From Vreelandella neptunia (GTDB taxonomy: Bacteria; Pseudomonadota; Gammaproteobacteria; Pseudomonadales; Halomonadaceae): a stretch of DNA of 64,000 nucleotides. Below, piece by piece: positions 43,830 through 56,957 of the stretch. The notes beneath the pieces were generated by a model. That model had not been told where the DNA came from. It did not search any database and saw nothing but the letters and a program-made list of their open reading frames with translations. The stretch is from the NCBI RefSeq assembly GCF_000712975.1, contig NZ_JHQL01000002.1, positions 620,001 to 684,000 of the forward strand, read 5' to 3'. Made by a program: the position numbers and the translations under genes. Numbering within the stretch: the first letter of the stretch is position 1; each line of letters begins with the position of its first letter.

Positions 43830-44930
43830 TTAGCGATTGACAGCTGGTGCTTCCCAAGCGTCAATACCTAGCTCATCAATAAGTGCTTTATCGAAGTAGT
43901 CCATAAAGGCGGGACTGGCTAGGCTTTGCCAATGATCACTGTCTTTCACTAGCATCAACACACTTAGATTGTTCTCAACGGCCATCTGCATCCCTTCTTC
44001 GCTACCCGCTACCGAGATTGCTGTAGACCACGCGTCTGCCCAGGCATTGGAAGGGTGAAAAACAGAAACAGAGGCAAGCTGGTGCTTAACCGGCCGACCG
44101 GTGCGAGGGTCAATAGTATGGGAAAAGCGCTCGCCATCTACTTCAAAATAATTACGATAATCCCCAGACGTTGCGACCGACAGATCTTCAAGAGGAAGAA
44201 CGTGTTGCGCCTCAGGCAAACCGCTATGTGGCACCTCAATTCCGACACGCCATGGGCTTTGCTCTTCTAAATCCCGATAGCCGCGAGCAATTAATTCACC
44301 ACCAATATTGACTAAATAGTTTTCAATTCCCTGCTGATCAAGGTATGCCCCAACGCGATCAGTACCATGCCCTTTAGCCACTCCCGATAGATCAGCAAAC
44401 ACATCGCGCGTGCGGCGCGCCTGCATAAGTTGAGTATCAACATCAACTGCCTCATAGCCAATCGTAGCCATACGCTCGTTTAGCTCAGCGTCTGAAGGCA
44501 CCTCTTCAGGGCGTGCTTCGGGGCCAAAACTCCACAAGTTGACGACATCACCGACCGTAATATCAAACGCACCGTTGCTTGCTTCGGATACGGAACGACT
44601 GATCGCAAGCACTTCAATTAACGCGTTGGAAAGCGGCTGCCATTCATTCAAAGGAGCATCATTAAAAACTATAAGCTCTGCATCATCACGGTAAGTAGAC
44701 ATTGCCTGATCAACGTCATTAAGTTCCGCTAGAAAACCTTCTTCTAAAGCATTCGCCTCGCCTTGGGTTAACGGGTCCGCAATGGTGACTTGATAAAACG
44801 TTCCGAAAATACCGCCTTCAAAGCGAACCGGGGAATCCAGTGGTCGATCATTTTCTGAACACCCCGCTAATACGCCAGCAGCAATGAGTAGGAGCCCTGA
44901 GTATTTTAATAAACGAGAAGTAACCTTCAT
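43830..44930 (-). CDS. apbE: ApbE-type FAD:protein FMN transferase, lipoprotein
   Basis: Attaches FMN covalently to threonines of exported flavoproteins. The 366-residue protein has a lipoprotein signal (LLIAAGVLAGC, Cys24) and the family blocks FGTFYQVTIADP, SEASNGAFDITVGDVVNLWSFG, DLSGVAKGHGTDRVGAYL, NIGGELIARGY, SGDYRNYFEVDGERFSHTIDPRTGRPV and, at the metal site, NAWADAWSTAISV. It usually serves Nqr/Rnf complexes; none is in this window. It is 20 bases upstream of glmU on the same strand and may be co-transcribed with it. Confidence 0.94.
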   Translation of the reverse strand: MKVTSRLLKYSGLLLIAAGVLAGCSENDRPLDSPVRFEGGIFGTFYQVTIADPLTQGEANALEEGFLAELNDVDQAMSTYRDDAELIVFNDAPLNEWQPLSNALIEVLAISRSVSEASNGAFDITVGDVVNLWSFGPEARPEEVPSDAELNERMATIGYEAVDVDTQLMQARRTRDVFADLSGVAKGHGTDRVGAYLDQQGIENYLVNIGGELIARGYRDLEEQSPWRVGIEVPHSGLPEAQHVLPLEDLSVATSGDYRNYFEVDGERFSHTIDPRTGRPVKHQLASVSVFHPSNAWADAWSTAISVAGSEEGMQMAVENNLSVLMLVKDSDHWQSLASPAFMDYFDKALIDELGIDAWEAPAVNR

Positions 44931-45007
44931 TTTGTTTTCCCTTGGAGATAAGGCACGGGGTCAAGATGAAAAGACCTAGCTATGAAAAACTAGCAATGAA
45001 CCACCAG

Positions 45008-45808
45008 CTAAAAATGGAAAAACCATAGCAACCAAGCCCCAAACAACACCCGATAAATGACAAATGGCTGCATGCCCAGTTTTTTGATCACTACCAGGAA
45101 ATAGTGAATACACACATAGGCGCTAATACCTGAGAGTAAGGTGCCTACTAACATTGCCGGTATATCGATGAGCTGGGGATCTTTCAATAAGCTAATTGCC
45201 TCAAGCCCCCCTGCCAGAACAATAACGGGGATTGACAGTAAAAACGAAAACCGTGCCGCACCTTCTCGGCTCATACCCACCATTAACGCCGCTGTTATGG
45301 TGATACCTGAACGGGATGTGCCTGGAATAAGCGCCAACACTTGGGCACCTCCAATAATGAGCACATCCTTTAACGTCATCTGGTATTCGCTACGAGTGCC
45401 GCGTTTTTTCCAGTCTGCATAACCAAGTAACAGGCCAAAAACAATCAAACTGGCACCAATAATCAACGTAGAGCGCATGTAACCCGAGATCAGGTCATGA
45501 AGCAAAAAGCCGACAATACATACGGGCAGCGTGGCAATCACGACCCAAAACGCCAATACAGCATCGTCGTTAACCTCTTGGCCGCGAAGTGCGGTCAAGC
45601 TACTAACGATCATTCTGCCTATTTCGTGTCGGAAATAGATAACCACCGCGCTTAAACTACCAAGATGCAATGCCACATCAAAGGCAAGGCCCTGGTCTTC
45701 CCAGGTAGTCAGCACCGGTACCAATATAAGATGAGCCGAACTCGATATGGGTAAAAATTCTGTAAGCCCCTGAACTACCGCTAACACAACTACCTGGAAC
45801 CAATCCAT
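45008..45808 (-). CDS. uppP: Undecaprenyl-diphosphate phosphatase
   Basis: Membrane phosphatase (BacA/UppP) that recycles the lipid carrier for cell-wall synthesis. The 266-residue protein has LTEFLPISSSAHLIL near the N-terminus, with the catalytic Glu, and the phosphate-binding LIPGTSRSGITIT near residue 162. About eight membrane segments are visible. It supplies the carrier that uses GlmU products, though it is a separate unit about 80 bases upstream of apbE. Confidence 0.96.
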   Translation of the reverse strand: MDWFQVVVLAVVQGLTEFLPISSSAHLILVPVLTTWEDQGLAFDVALHLGSLSAVVIYFRHEIGRMIVSSLTALRGQEVNDDAVLAFWVVIATLPVCIVGFLLHDLISGYMRSTLIIGASLIVFGLLLGYADWKKRGTRSEYQMTLKDVLIIGGAQVLALIPGTSRSGITITAALMVGMSREGAARFSFLLSIPVIVLAGGLEAISLLKDPQLIDIPAMLVGTLLSGISAYVCIHYFLVVIKKLGMQPFVIYRVLFGAWLLWFFHF

Positions 45809-46011
45809 GGGTTATCCTGTGTTTAACTATTCTTGATGGCATTCATGTGTTTGATGACACTCATGCGCTTGCAATGGCGCTAAGGATACACATCCCTTAA
45901 TTCATTGTCCGCATTCAGCATACGAGCAAATTCACAAGAAGGTATAGAGCCAAGGACGCGGTACGCTACAATAGGTACTCATTAGTAATGCGCGATCCTG
46001 TAAGGTCACCC

Positions 46012-47205
46012 ATGACTCAGACCGTAGAATCACCAGTGGTTCCCAAGCATGAGCTAGATAGCCGAGAGGCCAAACGTGTCACTTATATAGGCGCCTGGCT
46101 AGATGGCTTGTTGAGTGTTGTTAAAGTCGTGGTTGGCTTTTGGGTAGGCTCCGCGGCGCTCATTGCCGATGGTATCCATTCACTTTCAGACCTTGTGACT
46201 GATGGTTTTGTGTTGGCCGCTATTCACTACGGTCGTCAGGAACCAGATGACGACCATCATTACGGGCACGGCCGTATCGAAACCCTTACAACACTGCTAT
46301 TGGGTAGTGTATTGATTTTTGTGGCTGGCGGTATTGCTTGGTCTAGCTTGGATCGATTATTTAATGGTACGGAAGTCAATGCTCCAGGTGCAGTCGCTAT
46401 TGTTATCACAATTATCGCTCTGTTCAGTAAAGAGTGGATTTTTCGCTATACCATGCGCGTTGCTAAACGCGTTAAATCCAAGCTGTTAGAGGCGAACGCC
46501 TGGCATTCACGTAGCGATGCACTTTCCACTGCGGTAGTGCTGGTCGCGTTAATTGGCGCGCAGCTTGGTTTTGGCTGGCTAGACGCCGTCGCGGCCATTA
46601 TCGTTGGCTTACTGGTGGGTAAAGTAGGCTGGGATTTACTGTGGGAGTCCGCGAGAGAACTCGTGGATACCGCACTCCCTGAAAGCGTTCAACAGCAAAT
46701 GCACGATGTTGCCTGTAGCGTGCCAGGGGTTGATAGCGTGCATGATCTACGCACCCGTCAGTCCGCAGGCTGGGTAATGGTGGACTTGCATGTGGTGGTC
46801 GGACCAAAAATTACCGTGTCAGAAGCCCATGAAATCGGCAACGAAGTGAGCCGTCGCCTACGCCATGAATTCCCACTGCTCACCGATGTTATTTTTCACG
46901 TAGACCCTGAAGACGACGCCGGAGAAGGCGATCCTAGCCGACTTCCCGGCCTACCTCTGCGGCCCGAAGTAGAAGCCGCGCTGAACGAGCGTTGGTATAT
47001 GCATCCTGTTTGGCGCACGTTAAACGAGCTTCAACTCCACTATCTAGACGATAAGGTATCGGTATCGCTGATTATAGGCGATTCAGTACACCAGCCACCT
47101 CAGTGTCTTGCCAGCCAGTTAAAAGCGCTAGCCAGCGATATTGAGTGGCTGGGCCATGTGGAAGTACTGTTTATTACCCGCGCGGCCAGCAGTGCGATGC
47201 GTTAA
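46012..47205 (+). CDS. Cation diffusion facilitator family transporter
   Basis: Divalent-metal/proton antiporter of 397 residues and six membrane segments. Transmembrane metal-site residues are in SAALIADGIHSLSDLVTDG and NAWHSRSDALSTAVV, i.e. HSxSD patterns on helices 2 and 5. The cytoplasmic ACT-like CDF domain follows (VQQQMHDVACSVPGVDSVHDLRTR ... VMVDLHVVVGP). The tail adds about 100 residues beyond FieF/ZitB, with extra conserved-looking sequence. Metal (Mn, Fe or Zn) cannot be decided. The start is at the ATG with AAGGT upstream; an ATG 8 codons earlier (45988) is possible. It ends 6 bases from convergent mgtE. Confidence 0.88.
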   Translation: MTQTVESPVVPKHELDSREAKRVTYIGAWLDGLLSVVKVVVGFWVGSAALIADGIHSLSDLVTDGFVLAAIHYGRQEPDDDHHYGHGRIETLTTLLLGSVLIFVAGGIAWSSLDRLFNGTEVNAPGAVAIVITIIALFSKEWIFRYTMRVAKRVKSKLLEANAWHSRSDALSTAVVLVALIGAQLGFGWLDAVAAIIVGLLVGKVGWDLLWESARELVDTALPESVQQQMHDVACSVPGVDSVHDLRTRQSAGWVMVDLHVVVGPKITVSEAHEIGNEVSRRLRHEFPLLTDVIFHVDPEDDAGEGDPSRLPGLPLRPEVEAALNERWYMHPVWRTLNELQLHYLDDKVSVSLIIGDSVHQPPQCLASQLKALASDIEWLGHVEVLFITRAASSAMR

Positions 47206-47211
47206 CCTGCG

Positions 47212-48594
47212 TTACACGCTTGCCAGTACGACCGTCGCAATACTGAAGTAAATTAATACCCCGGTGGCATCAATTAGTGTGGTTACCAATGGCGCTGACG
47301 CAGTGGCAGGGTCGACCTTAAAGCGCTCTAATACAAACGGTAGGCACATACCAATCATGCTGCCAAACAAAACGATGGTCACCATGCTTAACGCCACGAT
47401 AATGGCGACTGCTTCGCCGCCACGAAAAATCCCTATTGGCGTTACCGCAATTGCCATGGTGATACCCAAAGAGCCAGCCACCAACAGCTCACGGCCGAGC
47501 ATTTTGCTCCAGTCTTTCACCCCCACATCGCCAGTTGCCATACCGCGTACCATCAGCGTGGCTGCCTGAGCGCCTGCATTACCGCCACTGCCAATCAGCA
47601 GCGGTAGAAAAAATACCAGTGCCACTTGGGCGGCAATCGTATCCTCAAAATAGGCGATCCCCGCGCCAGAAAATAAGTTAGCGAATACTAGTAGTACCAG
47701 CCAAAACACCCGCTTACGGTAAAGGCTCCACAGCGGAACGCGGCTAACACCATCCTCTAACTGGCCGATAGACATCCCCTTGTGGATATCTTCAGTTGCT
47801 TCAGACTCGGCAACATCCATCGCATCATCGTGGGTAACAATACCGACCATGCGTCCATCCGCATCCAAAACAGGCAGTGCCAGCAGGTCATAGCGAGCCA
47901 CAATCCGCGCCACCTCTTCTTGCTCTTCATCTACCGGGGTGCTGATAACATCTTTGATCATGATGTCATCAACCAACGCCCCTGGGCGAGCCACCATCAG
48001 CTGGCGTAAAGACATCGTTCCTATTAACTGGCCGTCGCTATCAAGTACATAGAGCTGATACACCGTTTCCGCATCTGGAGCGGTTTGGCGTACCCGCATC
48101 ATGGCTTGCGACACCGTCATGCCACTGGCTATAGCGACATAGTCAGAGGTCATGATGGCGCCTGCGGTACCTTCTTCGTAGCTTGCAAGGCGCTTTAGGT
48201 CTTCCCGTTCCTGGTGCGCCATACGCCGCAACAGCGCTTCGCGTCGGTCTTCACCAAGCAGATTAAATAAATCCGCCCGTTCATCGGAGCCCATTTCTTC
48301 GAGAAGCTTTAGCACTTGGGTATCCGACAGTTTCCCAACTACCTCAAGCTGACTCTCTCTTGGTAAGTAGCCCAGAACATTAGCGGCACGCTCAGTAGAA
48401 AGAGTATCAAGTATGGCAAGCGCTGCCGGAAGTTCTTCATCGTCTTCGATGAGTTCTTCTAGCACCTCACCAATATCTGCCGAACGGATTTCGGATAAAC
48501 GTGCTGCCAACAGCGTTTTATCTGCTTTTTCTTTATTTAGCTCGTCAAGCAGCTCGGATTTTAATTCCTGTAAGGCTTCATCATTCAATGACAT
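47212..48594 (-). CDS. mgtE: MgtE-family magnesium transporter
   Basis: Magnesium channel of 460 residues. An N-terminal superhelical domain (LSEIRSADIGEVLEELIEDDE, then AANVLGYLPRESQLEVVGKL) is followed by two CBS modules (AIMTSDYVAIASGMTVSQAM ... LIGTMSLRQLM; LLALPVLDADGRMVGIVTHDDAM) and five membrane segments that include LPLLIGSGGNAGAQAATLMVRGMA, the Mg-selectivity region. The start is placed at MSLNDEALQELK; the frame extends 19 codons upstream without conservation. No Mg riboswitch was evident in the short upstream gap. Confidence 0.94.
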   Translation of the reverse strand: MSLNDEALQELKSELLDELNKEKADKTLLAARLSEIRSADIGEVLEELIEDDEELPAALAILDTLSTERAANVLGYLPRESQLEVVGKLSDTQVLKLLEEMGSDERADLFNLLGEDRREALLRRMAHQEREDLKRLASYEEGTAGAIMTSDYVAIASGMTVSQAMMRVRQTAPDAETVYQLYVLDSDGQLIGTMSLRQLMVARPGALVDDIMIKDVISTPVDEEQEEVARIVARYDLLALPVLDADGRMVGIVTHDDAMDVAESEATEDIHKGMSIGQLEDGVSRVPLWSLYRKRVFWLVLLVFANLFSGAGIAYFEDTIAAQVALVFFLPLLIGSGGNAGAQAATLMVRGMATGDVGVKDWSKMLGRELLVAGSLGITMAIAVTPIGIFRGGEAVAIIVALSMVTIVLFGSMIGMCLPFVLERFKVDPATASAPLVTTLIDATGVLIYFSIATVVLASV

Positions 48595-48698
48595 CGCTAT
48601 CTCCCTTTGTGCAGACGCATAGTGTGCAGATGGGGTGTTACAGCCGAGCATCCCTACTCTGTGGATCTACGCTGAGTGCGTTTTCCTATGGTACCAGA

Positions 48699-48743
48699 CA
48701 AAAAAAACGCTCCTTAAACCCTAACGGGCTCCAGGAGCGTTTT
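48699..48743 (-). terminator. Terminator of the atp operon
   Basis: AAAACGCTCCT and AGGAGCGTTTT form an 11-bp stem around an 18-base loop; on the minus strand an eight-T run follows. It begins 23 bases after the atpC stop. Confidence 0.92.
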
Positions 48744-48765
48744 ATTCACGCGAGTGCGTGTTTTA

Positions 48766-49194
48766 CTAGCCTTTACCCGCCTTCTTACGCAGCTGTTGAA
48801 TCGTTCGTAGCTGTGCAACGGCTTCGGCAAGTTCAGCGGCAGCACGCGTATAATCCAGCTCTGCTGACTTCTCGTTAAAAGCTTTCAGCGCTTGCTGACG
48901 TGCTTCTTCAGCAGCGGCCTCATCGAGGTCGCTAGCACGCGCCGCAGCGTCTGCCAGGATCGTCACAACATCCGGCTGGACTTCCATGAAGCCACCCGAG
49001 ACAAAGAAGTTCTCTTCCTTGCCATCATCGTGGATCACGCGGATTGGGCCCGGCTGAAGCTCGGTCAGCAGCGGGGCGTGACCCGGCAAAATGCCGAGGT
49101 CACCCATAATCCCGGAAGCGACTACCTGCTCAACACTGCCTGAGAAGATAGATGCTTCAGCGCTGACGATATTGCAAGTGAAGCTATTCGCCAT
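48766..49194 (-). CDS. atpC: ATP synthase F1 epsilon subunit
   Basis: Central-stalk subunit, 142 residues. It begins [45 protein letters not shown], the epsilon beta-sandwich, and ends in two helices ([41 protein letters not shown]) that can inhibit rotation. Last gene of the operon, right before its terminator. Confidence 0.97.
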   Translation of the reverse strand: MANSFTCNIVSAEASIFSGSVEQVVASGIMGDLGILPGHAPLLTELQPGPIRVIHDDGKEENFFVSGGFMEVQPDVVTILADAAARASDLDEAAAEEARQQALKAFNEKSAELDYTRAAAELAEAVAQLRTIQQLRKKAGKG

Positions 49195-49218
49195 AGCGAA
49201 TCCCCCTAGTGGACGGGA

Positions 49219-50667
<1,449 letters not shown>

Positions 50668-50674
50668 CTAGGCG

Positions 50675-51562
50675 TTATACGGCAGAAGCGCCGCCGACGA
50701 TCTCGGAAATTTCCTGGGTGATGGCGGCCTGACGGGCCTTGTTGTATACCATCTCCAGATCGTCGATCAGGTTGCCCGCGTTATCAGTGGCACTCTTCAT
50801 AGCGATCATTCGGGCGGCCTGTTCGCACGCACCGTTTTCGACTACCGCCTGATACACCTGTGATTCGATGAAACGAACCAACAGGCTGTCTAGCAACGCC
50901 TTGGCATCCGGTTCATACAGGTAGTCCCAGCTTCCGGGACGGGCGTTTTCTTCGTCATGCTTCGCGTCTGCGCCCATATCGGACGACAACGGAAGAAGCT
51001 GACGTACGACTGGCCGTTGCGTCATGGTGTTAACAAATTCGTTATACACCACAAACAAACGGTCAAGGCGTCCTTCGTCGTACGCTTCTAACATGACCTT
51101 GACACTACCGATCAGTCCTTCGACAGACGGCGATTCTCCCAATCCGCTCTTGGCAGCAACGAGGTTGCCTCCATAGTTGCGGAAAAAGGCGCCGGCTTTA
51201 GAGCCGAGGGCACAGAAGTCTAGCTCGGCGTCTTGCTGTTTCCAGACAACGGCATCTTTCACCACTGCCTTAAACAGGTTGACGTTTAAGCCGCCACACA
51301 GACCGCGGTCAGTAGATACCACAATGTAACCAACGCGCTTCACCTCATTACGCTCGACCATGTAGTCGTGCTTATATTCGGGGTTTGCGTCAGCAATGTG
51401 GCCTACCACATTACGAATCTGCTTGGCATACGGCTGGCCAGCCTTCATCAGATCTTGTGCTTTACGCATCTTAGATGCAGCCACCATTTCCATGGCGCTG
51501 GTAATCTTCTGCGTATTTTTAATGCTCCCGATCTGGGTGCGTATCTCTTTTGCAGCTGCCAT
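50675..51562 (-). CDS. atpG: ATP synthase F1 gamma subunit
   Basis: Rotor shaft subunit, 295 residues, slightly longer than the usual 286-288 because of an insert near residue 195 ([15 protein letters not shown]). N-terminal helix [32 protein letters not shown] and C-terminal helix [39 protein letters not shown] are the conserved coiled coil; [15 protein letters not shown] is the other signature. Confidence 0.96.
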   Translation of the reverse strand: MAAAKEIRTQIGSIKNTQKITSAMEMVAASKMRKAQDLMKAGQPYAKQIRNVVGHIADANPEYKHDYMVERNEVKRVGYIVVSTDRGLCGGLNVNLFKAVVKDAVVWKQQDAELDFCALGSKAGAFFRNYGGNLVAAKSGLGESPSVEGLIGSVKVMLEAYDEGRLDRLFVVYNEFVNTMTQRPVVRQLLPLSSDMGADAKHDEENARPGSWDYLYEPDAKALLDSLLVRFIESQVYQAVVENGACEQAARMIAMKSATDNAGNLIDDLEMVYNKARQAAITQEISEIVGGASAV

Positions 51563-51627
51563 AGCGATCTACCCTTCGTTCGTGGCTCTCAGAAAGCATG
51601 CAAGCCCGCCCGCAGGCGGGCCGGACA

Positions 51628-53172
51628 TTACCAGCTCTGAGTCGCCTTGAACTTCTCGAGACCTGACTTCAAGCCGTCCTGAATCTCGCCGTTGTAGTCG
51701 CCGGTCTGGTTGATCTTATCGAGCAGGTCGTTGTGCTCAGACTTCATGTAGTCGTGCAAAGCACGTTCGAAGTCCAACACTTTATCGACGCTCACATCAT
51801 CCAGGTGACCTTCGTTAGCGGCGTACAGAGACAGCGCCATTTCCGCCACTGACATCGGCGAATACTGCTTTTGCTTCATCAGTTCGGTAACGCGTTGGCC
51901 ATGCTCAAGCTGCTTACGGGTCGCTTCATCAAGGTCAGAAGCAAACTGCGAGAATGCCGCCAGCTCACGGTACTGAGCCAAGGCCAAACGAACACCGCCA
52001 CCCAGCTTTTTGATAATCTTGGTCTGCGCTGCACCACCAACACGAGAAACCGATAGACCTGCGTTAATTGCCGGACGAATACCGGAGTTAAACAGGTTGG
52101 TTTCCAAGAAGATCTGACCATCAGTGATCGAGATTACGTTAGTCGGAACGAACGCAGAAACGTCACCGCCTTGGGTTTCGATAATCGGCAGTGCGGTCAA
52201 AGAACCGGTTTTGCCTTTCACTTCGCCGTCAGTAAACTTCTCAACGTAGTCAGCATTAACGCGCGCAGCGCGCTCAAGCAGACGCGAGTGGAGATAGAAA
52301 ACGTCACCAGGATAGGCTTCACGACCCGGCGGACGACGCAACAGCAGAGATACCTGACGGTATGCCACAGCCTGTTTGGAAAGATCGTCATAAACGATCA
52401 GTGCGTCTTCACCACGGTCACGGAAGTACTCACCCATGGTGCAGCCAGAATAAGCAGCCAAGAACTGCATCGGTGCCGGATCGGCAGCGCCAGCAGCGAC
52501 AACGATGGTGTGTTCCATCGCGCCATGCTCTTCTAGTTTGCGTACCACGTTAGCAATAGTCGACTGCTTCTGACCAATTGCCACGTAGACACAGGTAACG
52601 CCTTTGCCTTTCTGGTTGATAATCGCATCGATAGCAATGGCAGATTTACCAATCTGACGGTCGCCGATGATCAGCTCACGCTGACCGCGACCGATTGGCA
52701 CCATGGCGTCGATAGACTTCAAACCAGTTTGGATCGGCTCGTCAACGGACTGACGGGTAATAACGCCAGGCGCTACTTTTTCTACCGCGTCGGTCATTTT
52801 GGCGTTGATATCGCCTTTGCCGTCGATAGCATTACCCAGCGCATCGACTACGCGACCTACCAGCTCTGGGCCTACCGGCACTTCAAGGATACGCCCGGTA
52901 CACTGGGCAGTCATACCTTCTTGAAGTTGCAAATAGTCACCCAAGACAACGGCACCAACGGAGTCACGCTCCAGGTTCAGTACCATGCCAAAGATGCTGT
53001 TAGGGAATTCGATCATTTCACCGAACATCGCGTCTTCGAGGCCGTGAATTTTCACGATACCGTCGGAAACGCTGACGATGGTGCCCTGATTACGGGCTTC
53101 GGATGCGACGTCAAGCTTCTCAATTCGCTGCTTGATGATGTCGCTGATCTCGGAAGGATTCAGTTGCTGCAT
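51628..53172 (-). CDS. atpA: ATP synthase F1 alpha subunit
   Basis: Non-catalytic nucleotide-binding subunit of 514 residues. N-terminal barrel with [24 protein letters not shown]-loop [20 protein letters not shown] near 169, Walker B-like [37 protein letters not shown], and the arginine finger in [11 protein letters not shown]. The C-terminal helical domain is complete. Confidence 0.97.
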   Translation of the reverse strand: MQQLNPSEISDIIKQRIEKLDVASEARNQGTIVSVSDGIVKIHGLEDAMFGEMIEFPNSIFGMVLNLERDSVGAVVLGDYLQLQEGMTAQCTGRILEVPVGPELVGRVVDALGNAIDGKGDINAKMTDAVEKVAPGVITRQSVDEPIQTGLKSIDAMVPIGRGQRELIIGDRQIGKSAIAIDAIINQKGKGVTCVYVAIGQKQSTIANVVRKLEEHGAMEHTIVVAAGAADPAPMQFLAAYSGCTMGEYFRDRGEDALIVYDDLSKQAVAYRQVSLLLRRPPGREAYPGDVFYLHSRLLERAARVNADYVEKFTDGEVKGKTGSLTALPIIETQGGDVSAFVPTNVISITDGQIFLETNLFNSGIRPAINAGLSVSRVGGAAQTKIIKKLGGGVRLALAQYRELAAFSQFASDLDEATRKQLEHGQRVTELMKQKQYSPMSVAEMALSLYAANEGHLDDVSVDKVLDFERALHDYMKSEHNDLLDKINQTGDYNGEIQDGLKSGLEKFKATQSW

Positions 53173-53188
53173 GCCATGTCCCTCAGAC

Positions 53189-53722
53189 TCAAGCGGTCAG
53201 CGCTTCGGAAAGGCGGTTCAATCGACCACGTACCGACCCGTCAATGACGGTATCGCCGGCACGTAGGATGACACCACCAATAAGCGTCTTGTCCACCTGA
53301 GTAGTAATGGAGATTTCGCGATTCAGACGTTTCTTGAGTGCGTTCGCTAGCTTGGTCTGCTGTGCGGCAGTCAGCTTGTACGCTGACGTTACTGTCACTT
53401 CAACACGCTGTTCATGTTCGGCACGCAAGTACTCAAACTGTTCAGCAATGAAAGGCAGTGCCAACAAGCGCCCTTGGTCAGCTAGGGTATCCAAAAACCG
53501 CGACAGGCCTTCTTGCTTTTCCGATAACATATCGGAAAGCAGAGCTACCTTTTTGTCGTTCTCAAGTTTTGGACTACCCAGCAGACGACGAACGTCGCTG
53601 TTGGCAACCGCAGCACTTAAAAAACCAAGCGCCTGGGACCAGCTATCAAACGCCTCATGATCACGCGCGTATTCAAACGCCGCCTTAGCGTAAGGACGAG
53701 CGACGGTAAGTAATTCCGCCAT
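53189..53722 (-). CDS. atpH: ATP synthase F1 delta subunit
   Basis: Peripheral-stalk subunit that joins F1 to the b dimer; 177 residues. N-terminal helical domain [23 protein letters not shown] and C-terminal [29 protein letters not shown] are diagnostic. It lies between atpF and atpA with short gaps. Confidence 0.96.
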   Translation of the reverse strand: MAELLTVARPYAKAAFEYARDHEAFDSWSQALGFLSAAVANSDVRRLLGSPKLENDKKVALLSDMLSEKQEGLSRFLDTLADQGRLLALPFIAEQFEYLRAEHEQRVEVTVTSAYKLTAAQQTKLANALKKRLNREISITTQVDKTLIGGVILRAGDTVIDGSVRGRLNRLSEALTA

Positions 53723-53733
53723 GGGTCACCTCC

Positions 53734-54204
53734 TTACAGTTCAGCAGCAAGCTCATCAAGTAACTTGCGATGTGCTTTCTCGTCGACCGAAGCTTCTAGT
53801 ACACGCTCAGCACCAATGATGGCGAGGTGAGAAACCTGGGCACGAAGCTCGTCTTTTGCACGATTCACTTCTTGCTCGATTTCTGAACGTGCACTTGCCA
53901 TTAGGCGTTCGCCTTCAGCGCGGGCCTGTTCACGTGCTTCTTCGATCATCTGAGCTGAGCGCTTGTTGGCTTGCTCGAGAATTTGAGAAGCCTGCTCCTT
54001 GCTTTCACGCAGCGTTTGTTCTGCACGCTCTTGAGCTAGCTCAAGGTCGCGAGTAGCACGGCTGGCTGCGTCTAAGCCATCAGCAATTTTTTTCTGACGC
54101 TCGTGAAGAGCGTTGCTGATCGGAGGCCACACATACTTTATGCAAAACCAGACAAAGATCGCGAAGGCGATCGTCTGCCCGATAAGCGTCATGTTGATAT
54201 TCAC
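53734..54204 (-). CDS. atpF: ATP synthase Fo b subunit
   Basis: Stator subunit of 156 residues: one N-terminal membrane segment ([22 protein letters not shown]) followed by a long charged coiled coil ([31 protein letters not shown] and on) that reaches F1. Confidence 0.97.
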   Translation of the reverse strand: MNINMTLIGQTIAFAIFVWFCIKYVWPPISNALHERQKKIADGLDAASRATRDLELAQERAEQTLRESKEQASQILEQANKRSAQMIEEAREQARAEGERLMASARSEIEQEVNRAKDELRAQVSHLAIIGAERVLEASVDEKAHRKLLDELAAEL

Positions 54205-54282
54205 AGGGATGTACCTCTGACAAGTTCGTGGCGACCGGAGTGAAACAAAACCGAGCGGGTAGACCGCTCGGCTAAGCTGTCA

Positions 54283-54537
<255 letters not shown>

Positions 54538-54575
54538 TTAAGGGTTGAGGGTTAATGAAAACGTTGTTGCTTGGT

Positions 54576-55812
<1,237 letters not shown>

Positions 55813-56003
55813 AATTCCCCAGCACGTTAGGTTGAAAAGTTTTACAACCTGTCACTTATCATCATTACGAGCGACCTGCACAAATCTTGCGCGATTATAG
55901 GGAAGCGCTATCACACCTTCAACCGATGTTGCACGGATTTCGCGCCTTTCAGCACTTACTTGCGACCAAAGGGCTAAAAATATGCGGTAACTTCGTAAGC
56001 CTG

Positions 56004-56933
56004 CTATTTAATGTGTGCCAAAATTCCGTCTAGCTCTTCAAGGCTGGTGTAGCGAATCGTTACTTTACCTTTTCCTTTTTGCCCATGGTCTATAGAGACG
56101 GGGGCACCTAGCAATTCCCCCAGATGTGTTTCAAGCCGTGAAACATCCGGTGTTTTAGCGGTACGTGGTGAAACTTGGGCAGGCGTGTTGTTAGATTGGA
56201 CTTTTTTAACCAGCGATTCGGTGTCACGGACGGTCAAATCGTTGTTGACCACTTCATGGGCAATTTGACGTTGCTGGGTAGTGTTAAGCGAAAGCAGGGC
56301 TCGCGCATGCCCCATATCTAAATCACCGCGTTCAAGCAACGTTTGTACTTCAGGGTCTAACGCTAACAAGCGCAGTAAATTAGCGACCTGGGTGCGTGAT
56401 TTACCAACTGCATCGGCAATTTGCTGCTGGGTAAGCTCAAACTCTTCCCCTAAGCGTTTTAGAGCAAGCGCTTCTTCGATTGTGTTTAAATTTTCGCGCT
56501 GAATGTTCTCAATCAGCGCGAGGGCTAAAGCTACTTCATCGCTAACATCGCGAATAACCGCTGGTATAACGTCTAATTCAGCCAACTGTGCAGCGCGCCA
56601 GCGCCGTTCACCTGCGATAATTTCATAGCGGTTTTCACCTACTGGGCGAACCACAATAGGCTGCATTACCCCTTGCGCACGGATGGAGTCGGCAAGCTCT
56701 TCTAGGGCTTCTGGCTGAATATCTCGGCGTGGCTGATATTTACCGCGAGTAAGCTGGCCTAGAGGTAAACGTTCTAGCCGTTCAGCCGCCGCTTCCGTTG
56801 TTGGCGCGGGCATCAGTGATGTGTCTGCACCATCAAGCGTTACACCACCAGTAAGATCTAAACTGTCACGACGACGGGCGCCCGCACCAATCAGGGCATC
56901 CAGGCCACGTCCTAGCGCGCGTTTACGCGTCAT
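56004..56933 (-). CDS. parB: ParB, chromosome-partitioning protein
   Basis: Centromere-binding CTPase of 309 residues. It starts KRALGRGLDALIG, then the ParB/Srx domain with LPLGQLTRGKYQPRRDIQPEALEELADSI and the CTP-binding GERRWRAAQLAEL, a helix-turn-helix (FELTQQQIADAVGKSRTQVANLLRLL) for parS, and a C-terminal dimerisation tail. It works with ParA. I did not find a canonical parS by eye; a TGTTTCA/TGAAACA pair inside this gene has the wrong spacing. Confidence 0.95.
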   Translation of the reverse strand: MTRKRALGRGLDALIGAGARRRDSLDLTGGVTLDGADTSLMPAPTTEAAAERLERLPLGQLTRGKYQPRRDIQPEALEELADSIRAQGVMQPIVVRPVGENRYEIIAGERRWRAAQLAELDVIPAVIRDVSDEVALALALIENIQRENLNTIEEALALKRLGEEFELTQQQIADAVGKSRTQVANLLRLLALDPEVQTLLERGDLDMGHARALLSLNTTQQRQIAHEVVNNDLTVRDTESLVKKVQSNNTPAQVSPRTAKTPDVSRLETHLGELLGAPVSIDHGQKGKGKVTIRYTSLEELDGILAHIK

Positions 56934-56957
56934 TCGCTTCCCCTCGTACTTTTTACG

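Noticed and set aside
56127..56145. A parS-like sequence inside parB (TGTTTCA and TGAAACA half-sites)
   Set aside because: The half-sites are 5 bases apart, whereas parS has them 2 apart. The match is probably chance within coding sequence. I saw no canonical parS elsewhere in the window by eye; a pattern search for TGTTTCACGTGAAACA with two mismatches would settle it.
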